The position numbers and the translations under genes were made by a program. The notes under the pieces were generated by a model. It saw nothing but the letters and a program-made list of their open reading frames with translations, had not been told where the DNA came from and did not search any database. Shown here piece by piece: positions 13,587-18,215 of a stretch of 18,215 nucleotides of DNA. Source of the stretch: Bacteroidota bacterium (GTDB taxonomy: Bacteria > Bacteroidota > Ignavibacteria > SZUA-365); NCBI GenBank assembly GCA_018224345.1, contig JAGTUW010000106.1, forward strand, positions 1 to 18,215, in the 5' to 3' direction. Within the stretch, counting starts at the first letter, position 1. Every line of letters starts with the position of its first letter.

Positions 13587-16460
13587 ATGTATCACGCATG
13601 CAGGAAACATAAGGTTACCCGGGCGGCCGCATCTGCATGCAACAATACCGTGCTCCTGCCGCTGCTTCTGACTGCCCTGCTCCTTCCTGCCTTGCTCCCG
13701 CAATACGCTTCATCCCAGTTTCTTCCGTTCGGACGTAACAAAGTGCAGTACACGGACTTCAATTGGCAGATCCTGAAGACCGAGCATTTCGACATCTACT
13801 ACTACCCGGAAATGGAAGAGTTGGCCGGGAAGGGAGCGTACTTTGCGGAGGAGAGTTTCAGGGAACTCGAACGCGCATTCAACTTCACCGTGACACATCG
13901 CATTCCGCTCATCTTCTATTCCTCTCCACTGCATTTTCAGCAGACCAATGTGACTCCGGGTTTCATACCCGACGGTGTGGGCGGGTTTTTCGAATTTCTC
14001 AAGGGGCGTGTCGTCATACCCGCTTCCGGTTCACTTGAGCAATTCCGGCATGTCATCAATCATGAACTCGTGCATGTCTTCATGCATAACAAGCTCATGT
14101 GGGTGATGCGCGCCCACGGCCAGCGGCCCGATCGCTACCCGCCACTCTGGTTTATTGAAGGACTGGCGGAGTACTATTCAACTGACTGGGACGCTCAGGC
14201 GGAAATGATATTGCGGGATGCCGTACTCAACGGATATTTTGCCCCGTTGTCACGGATATATATGATCAGCGGCAGCTTTCTCATGTACAAGGAGGGGCAG
14301 GATGCTCTGCATTTCATGGCAAAGGAATATGGGGAGGAAAAAATCGTTCAGTTGCTGGAGAATTTCTGGATGGCGGAGGATTTCCGCGATGTCATGGAAT
14401 TGACGCTCGGAGTCGGCGTCAGGGAGTTCGACAGGGCATGGATACGTGATCTGCGCCGTCGCTACTATCCACTCGTCGCAACGCATGACCGCCCGGGTGA
14501 TGCAGGTACTCCCTTCGTGCGTGAGGGATTCAACGTGCAACCCGTGTATTACCGCAGTGGTGATTCTTCGTATGTGCTTTATCTGGCAAACAATACCGGG
14601 TACACCGGCCTGTACAAAAAGTCTCTCACCGGGGGCGAACCGGAGTTGCTGCTGCAGGGAGAAAAGACGGATCGTTTCGAAGCGTTTCATCTCCTCGGTG
14701 GCCGGATGGCTTTGCATCGAGACGGTATGCTGGCCTTTGTGACGAAAAGCGGGGAGACAGATGTACTGCATCTCTACGATGTCCCGGGACGGCGCCTGCG
14801 TCGCACGCTGAGTTTCGACGACCTGGTGATGATCACCTCCCCGTCCTGGAATCCTGACGGGAATCGTCTGGTGTTTTCCGCGCTGAATGTCGCGGGAGAA
14901 AATGATCTGTACATCGTCGATCTGGCAACACTCGGCCTCAGACGGTTGACGCATGACCTGTACGACAATCGCGATCCCGCATGGTCACCTGTTGCCGATC
15001 GCATCGTTTTTACTTCCGACAGAGGACCCGGTGGCCATCGCGGTCAGCGACAACTGTTTCTCGTTGATCCAGCCCATGGAGCGATACGCTATCTGACGCA
15101 GGACAGTGCGAGTTATGCCTCACCCGCCTGGTCTGATGACGGTGCGCACCTTGTCTGCACAGGGGACCATGACGGTACACACAATCTCTATATTATCACA
15201 GTGGATGATACACCGGAGGCTTTACCTCCCGTGCGCCGGCTCTCGCGCTTTACCACAGCTGCCTTCGATCCTGTATGGACTGGAGAGGGTGGCATTCTCT
15301 ACAGTGCGTTTGATGCCTTCAGTTTTCAGATACACGGAATGCGGGAGGTGTCCACAAACATCGACTCTCTCGAACTTGTGCTCGGTCCCCGGTATCCGGA
15401 TGCTTATGAAAGCTGGTCGGCTCCGAGCCTCCGTGGTGCCTCCGTCGCTGCCCGTATCAGTTACGAGAAGAAGTACCAGGTCGATATTGCGCAAAGCGCG
15501 ATTTCCACCGATCCGGTGTTCGGGACTCTGGGTGGAGCTGTGCTCAGCATGAGTGACATGCTCGGCGACGATCGGTATTATTTCATGGTGTACAACACTG
15601 CGCAGGCTTCGAGCGAATTTCTCTCCAGCTTCAATCTGGCCGTGGCACGCCATGATCTGTCCCGAAAAACACCGTTCAGTTACGGTGTGTTTCATTATGC
15701 GGGACGCCGGTATGATTTGCTCGACCCCGATCTCTACTTTTATGAACGCGCCTACGGCGGGTTTTTTGCCGTTGCCTACCCGTTGTCCAAATTTCGCCGT
15801 ATCGAAGGGTCATTCAGTTTCAGCAACTCAGACAAGGAGGCGCTCGCCGGCATGCGGCAACGCAAGGCCCTGCTGTTGACCAACTCAATTTCCTACGTCA
15901 AGGATAACGCGTTGTATTATTGGACCGGGCCGATCGACGGAAATCGCTTCAACGTCACCCTCTCGTATACGACCGATCTGCGTTATGCAAATGTGAACTA
16001 CTACTCTGTAATGGCCGATTACAGGCGGTATTACCGGATCGGACTGCGGTCGGCATTCGCCACACGCTATGAATTTCTGTATAATCACGGCAAGGAAGCA
16101 CGGCGGTATTTTCTCGGAGGAAGCTGGGATCTTCGCGGGTGGCCGCGGTGGTCTATTCGAGGCACCAAACGTTGGTTGACCAGCCATGAACTGCGTTTCC
16201 CGGTATTGGATCGCGTGGGCTTCGATTTCCCCTTTGGCGCGATCACCCTCGGTGTTCTTCGTGGCGCTCTGTTTTTCGATGCAGGAAATTCATGGGACAG
16301 CAGCTATGGTGAAACTCTCGGCAGCATCGGCGGGGGATTGCGATTCAGTCTCTTCGGTGTATTCGTCCTGCGCTATGACATCGGGAAGCGCATAGAAGAC
16401 AATTTCACCCGTCTGCAGGGGGATACCTTTCACCAGTTCTTTTTCGGTTGGGATTTCTGA
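13587..16460 (+). CDS. Peptidase MA-like / TolB-like propeller / Omp85-type barrel fusion, outer membrane
   Basis: A 957-residue envelope protein in three parts. After a signal peptide with a long basic n-region (hydrophobic 21-38, likely cleavage near ASSQ 41-44), residues about 55-295 look like a gluzincin metallopeptidase. The zinc motif HELVH lies at 159-163 in VINHELVHVF, with the third ligand Glu191 in LWFIEGLAEYYS. Residues about 305-600 hold some six TolB/PD40-like blades, starting near 319, 367, 418 (SPSWNPDGNRLVF), 463 (DPAWSPVADRIVF), 512 (SPAWSDDGAHLV) and 561. Residues about 600-957 look like an Omp85/BamA-type barrel: GGSWDLRGW (844-852, fits the RGW/RGF loop motif), SHELRFPV (866-873), ALFFDAGNSW (894-903), SIGGGLRF (913-920) and a C-terminal Phe. 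No POTRA repeats are seen. The ATG has AGGA 10 nt upstream. The stop overlaps the next start in TGATG. The domain split is well supported; the substrate is unknown. Confidence 0.88.
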   Translation: MYHACRKHKVTRAAASACNNTVLLPLLLTALLLPALLPQYASSQFLPFGRNKVQYTDFNWQILKTEHFDIYYYPEMEELAGKGAYFAEESFRELERAFNFTVTHRIPLIFYSSPLHFQQTNVTPGFIPDGVGGFFEFLKGRVVIPASGSLEQFRHVINHELVHVFMHNKLMWVMRAHGQRPDRYPPLWFIEGLAEYYSTDWDAQAEMILRDAVLNGYFAPLSRIYMISGSFLMYKEGQDALHFMAKEYGEEKIVQLLENFWMAEDFRDVMELTLGVGVREFDRAWIRDLRRRYYPLVATHDRPGDAGTPFVREGFNVQPVYYRSGDSSYVLYLANNTGYTGLYKKSLTGGEPELLLQGEKTDRFEAFHLLGGRMALHRDGMLAFVTKSGETDVLHLYDVPGRRLRRTLSFDDLVMITSPSWNPDGNRLVFSALNVAGENDLYIVDLATLGLRRLTHDLYDNRDPAWSPVADRIVFTSDRGPGGHRGQRQLFLVDPAHGAIRYLTQDSASYASPAWSDDGAHLVCTGDHDGTHNLYIITVDDTPEALPPVRRLSRFTTAAFDPVWTGEGGILYSAFDAFSFQIHGMREVSTNIDSLELVLGPRYPDAYESWSAPSLRGASVAARISYEKKYQVDIAQSAISTDPVFGTLGGAVLSMSDMLGDDRYYFMVYNTAQASSEFLSSFNLAVARHDLSRKTPFSYGVFHYAGRRYDLLDPDLYFYERAYGGFFAVAYPLSKFRRIEGSFSFSNSDKEALAGMRQRKALLLTNSISYVKDNALYYWTGPIDGNRFNVTLSYTTDLRYANVNYYSVMADYRRYYRIGLRSAFATRYEFLYNHGKEARRYFLGGSWDLRGWPRWSIRGTKRWLTSHELRFPVLDRVGFDFPFGAITLGVLRGALFFDAGNSWDSSYGETLGSIGGGLRFSLFGVFVLRYDIGKRIEDNFTRLQGDTFHQFFFGWDF

Positions 16461-17626
16461 TGCCTGCGTACTGTCGCATACCTGAACTCGGGCCAGCATT
16501 CGCCCTGACGTTTCTCCTGCTGCTCGCTGCGTGTGGCAGCGGTCTGTATCTCGACCGGGCGATTGAACCTGGGCAATATGATCGCTTGCAGCACGGTGGT
16601 GATGCGGGGAGAACAAATGTGATTTCTCACGGAGAAGAGAGCTTGCAGCCCGGCGCCGGCGATACGCTGCAGGTGGCCTGGGAGTTCAGTCTCCATGGCG
16701 CCGCCGACCGTGCCGTGCCGCTTCTCGTCGATGAAACAGTGCTGTTTGCATCCACAACAGGACGCATCGAAGTAGTGGACCTTCACACTGGCGAGCAAAT
16801 CGGAAGATTCCCGACTCACTGGTTCATACAATCGACCCCTGCGGTGAGCGGGCGATCCCTGTTTGTGGCAACGAGCGGACGAGATCCTCTGCTCCTCTGT
16901 TATGATCTGGAGCAGCGGCGTCTGCGATATCAATGCCTGATCCCCTCGGTACACGCTGCTCTCTGTGTTGTCGGTGATCGCGTCATATATGCTGCGAGAG
17001 ACGGATCGGTGGTCTGCCATAGTGCGGACGATTCGCTTGCCCGTTGGTCTGTTTCTCTCGACGACCAGTTGACCGCTGCTCCCGCCGCCAATGACAGTGT
17101 CGTTGTCATTGCCGGTCAGAATGGCGATCTCAATGCCCTGGCAATTTCAGATGGCAACGCGCTCTGGCGCATATCCACCGGAGCGGCCTTTCTCGCCGGA
17201 CCTTCCATACGCGGAACTATGCTGGCGGCTGTCAATGTCGAAGGTGTGATCACCATGGCGGAAACCGACGACGGAACGATACGCTGGCGGAGAGAACTCG
17301 AAGTGCCGGTGTATCAGGGATGTGCATGGCGTAACGATACGGTGGCAGTTGCGCTTGCGAATGGGGACGTCATACTGCTGCATGCCACAGACGGCAGAGA
17401 ACTCGCCCGTTTCAGAACTGGCGAGCTGCCGGGCGCCGCCCCGCAATTTGACGGAGCACATCTTGTTCTCCTGCACCGCAAAGGCGATCTGATGCGTATC
17501 GGATTGCACAGCGGCGAGATCACACGGATCGCGCAACTTCCCGTGCGCAGCCGGACTGCACCGCTGATCACGCCTTATGGCATTGTTCTGGTGGACGAGA
17601 AAGGGGAGGCCGTATGTGTGCGATAG
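16460..17626 (+). CDS. BamB-like PQQ-propeller lipoprotein
   Basis: A 388-residue lipoprotein: from ATG 16460 the signal peptide ends in a textbook lipobox LLLAAC with Cys25 as the lipidated residue. Gly at +2 is compatible with sorting to the outer membrane. The rest consists of repeats of the PQQ/BamB type, each a Gly-containing strand pair followed by a T/D-x-G turn and a W or equivalent: RIEVVDLHTGEQI, GDLNALAISDGNALWR, GVITMAETDDGTIRWRRE, GDVILLHATDGRELARF and others. About seven or eight blades in all, as in the eight-bladed BamB. The ATG overlaps the stop of the Omp85-type fusion by one base, so the two are translationally coupled, and a role as an accessory of that barrel is a natural inference. 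A TTG four codons upstream (16448) is possible but less likely. It could also be a general PQQ-repeat lipoprotein unrelated to barrel assembly. Confidence 0.88.
   Translation: MPAYCRIPELGPAFALTFLLLLAACGSGLYLDRAIEPGQYDRLQHGGDAGRTNVISHGEESLQPGAGDTLQVAWEFSLHGAADRAVPLLVDETVLFASTTGRIEVVDLHTGEQIGRFPTHWFIQSTPAVSGRSLFVATSGRDPLLLCYDLEQRRLRYQCLIPSVHAALCVVGDRVIYAARDGSVVCHSADDSLARWSVSLDDQLTAAPAANDSVVVIAGQNGDLNALAISDGNALWRISTGAAFLAGPSIRGTMLAAVNVEGVITMAETDDGTIRWRRELEVPVYQGCAWRNDTVAVALANGDVILLHATDGRELARFRTGELPGAAPQFDGAHLVLLHRKGDLMRIGLHSGEITRIAQLPVRSRTAPLITPYGIVLVDEKGEAVCVR
17605..17609 (+). promoter_or_regulatory. Ribosome binding site of the PEGA-protein gene, inside the lipoprotein gene
   Basis: A strong GGAGG at 17605-17609 lies 4 nt before ATG 17614, within the last codons of the lipoprotein gene. 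It supports the start at 17614, with a 13-nt overlap, over the in-frame ATGs at 17635 and 17641, which have no such site. Confidence 0.7.
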
Positions 17627-18215
17627 ACTCTTCGATGCAGATGCGACAGGCAAACGGTTATGTGCTGCTGCGGACGAGCCGCTATTTACTTGTTGCTGTG
17701 TTGGTGACGCTGTTTTTTCTATGCCGGCCGTTGTCGACACCGGTTCTGGCACAGGATCGCGAGCCCCCGGCAAAGGACATGGTGGAATTGGTATCGGAGC
17801 CTGCGGGCGCACAGGTGTTTGTCGCTGACTCGCTGCTTGGCTCTACACCCCTGCGTTTATCTCGTGTCCTGCTTGACAGTGTCACAGTCTGGTATCCCTC
17901 GCGCGGAAGCTGGGACGCCCAGGTGTTGCGTCCTTCTCTCGACGGTCCCGATGCAGATACAGGCGTGCGCTTTCTGCAATTTCAGCCACGCCGCCTGTCC
18001 CTCGAAGAAATCGGAGGACGCACGCATGTCCACGAGAATTCATTTCAACTTCCAGCTGCGGATGTATTGCTCCCGGCGGGTCTGGGACTGGCGGCAGGTG
18101 TTGCTGCCGTCGTGCTCAAACAGCATGCCGATCGCCTCTACGACGAGTATCTGCACACGGGGGATGATGCACTGTTATCTCAAACGAAAAAATACGATAT
18201 TTATGCAGGTGTTTC
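17614..18215 (+). CDS. PEGA-domain envelope protein, 5' part (runs off window)
   Basis: The frame is open from ATG 17614 to the window end (200 codons and 2 bases), so the 3' end is missing. Residues about 24-46 form a hydrophobic signal sequence (LLVAVLVTLFFL, then STPVLAQ), so the protein is exported. Residues about 57-95 read as a PEGA domain: VELVSEPAGAQVFV, then GSTPLRL, with the Pro-x-Gly-Ala core and the G-x-TP turn of this surface-layer/anchor-type domain. Near 150-168 a second hydrophobic stretch (VLLPAGLGLAAGVAAVVL) may be a membrane helix. It is followed by a Tyr/Asp-rich part with spaced D-x-LYDEYL and T-KKYDIY groups, which reminds me of the helical tail in some FCB proteins of the DUF5683 kind; that is only a resemblance. 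It overlaps the lipoprotein gene by 13 nt, so it is part of the same transcript. Function unknown. Confidence 0.78.
   Translation, partial: MCAIDSSMQMRQANGYVLLRTSRYLLVAVLVTLFFLCRPLSTPVLAQDREPPAKDMVELVSEPAGAQVFVADSLLGSTPLRLSRVLLDSVTVWYPSRGSWDAQVLRPSLDGPDADTGVRFLQFQPRRLSLEEIGGRTHVHENSFQLPAADVLLPAGLGLAAGVAAVVLKQHADRLYDEYLHTGDDALLSQTKKYDIYAGV

Noticed and set aside
14250..14954. Open frame of 234 codons on the minus strand
   Set aside because: Opposite the peptidase and propeller region of the fusion protein; no motif, signal or ribosome site.
1..18215. tRNA, rRNA, CRISPR array, insertion sequence or prophage
   Set aside because: No array of spaced repeats, no transposase or integrase motif and no tRNA-like cloverleaf was seen. 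Genes fill nearly the whole window, and the largest gap is about 150 bp.

Overview
The window is a stretch of chromosome from a diderm bacterium, probably an uncultured member of the Bacteroidota/Chlorobiota/Ignavibacteria (FCB) assemblage. Four things point that way: a type IX secretion-like C-terminal sorting domain at the left edge, an LptD-type outer-membrane protein, a DsbD of the long three-domain form, and large outer-membrane fusion proteins with TolB-like propellers. The taxonomic call is inference from gene content; there is no rRNA or tRNA here. GC content looks moderate to slightly high and uniform. I see no insertion sequence, integrase, CRISPR array or phage gene, so this looks like core chromosome rather than an island.

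Layout. (1) 1-136: 3' end of a secreted protein with a sorting-domain-like tail. (2) 173-1579, minus strand: dGTPase-family dNTP triphosphohydrolase, convergent with the first gene. (3) A 148-bp divergent intergenic region, then lptD (1728-4556) and dsbD (4706-6748), both plus strand. (4) From a very good sigma70-type promoter at 6755-6782, a tightly packed plus-strand run continues to the right edge: type 2 IPP isomerase, trans-prenyl diphosphate synthase, HPr, PTS enzyme I, glucose-6-phosphate isomerase, and a second isomerase of the bifunctional phosphoglucose/phosphomannose family. It then continues with a peptidase/propeller/Omp85 fusion, a BamB-like PQQ-propeller lipoprotein and a PEGA-domain envelope protein that runs off the window. 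Gaps in this run are between -13 and +58 nt, with a 1-nt gap at ptsI/pgi, a TGATG overlap at 16458-16462 and a 13-nt overlap at 17614-17626.

How the genes fit together. lptD and dsbD belong to envelope biogenesis: the mature LptD has exactly two cysteines, at the places that match the conserved inter-domain disulfide of the family, and DsbD supplies periplasmic reducing power. The idi/prenyl-synthase pair makes the polyprenyl precursors needed for lipid carriers and quinones. HPr, EI and the two isomerases sit at the entry to glycolysis and sugar-nucleotide synthesis. No enzyme II or HPr kinase is present in the window, so the PTS proteins may be regulatory or may serve transporters encoded elsewhere.

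The most unusual locus is at the right end. A single polypeptide carries a zinc-peptidase-like domain with an HELVH motif, about six TolB-like propeller blades and an Omp85-type beta-barrel with no visible POTRA domains. It is translationally coupled to a BamB-like lipoprotein and a PEGA protein. This looks like a self-contained outer-membrane module and is the main candidate for an undescribed system.
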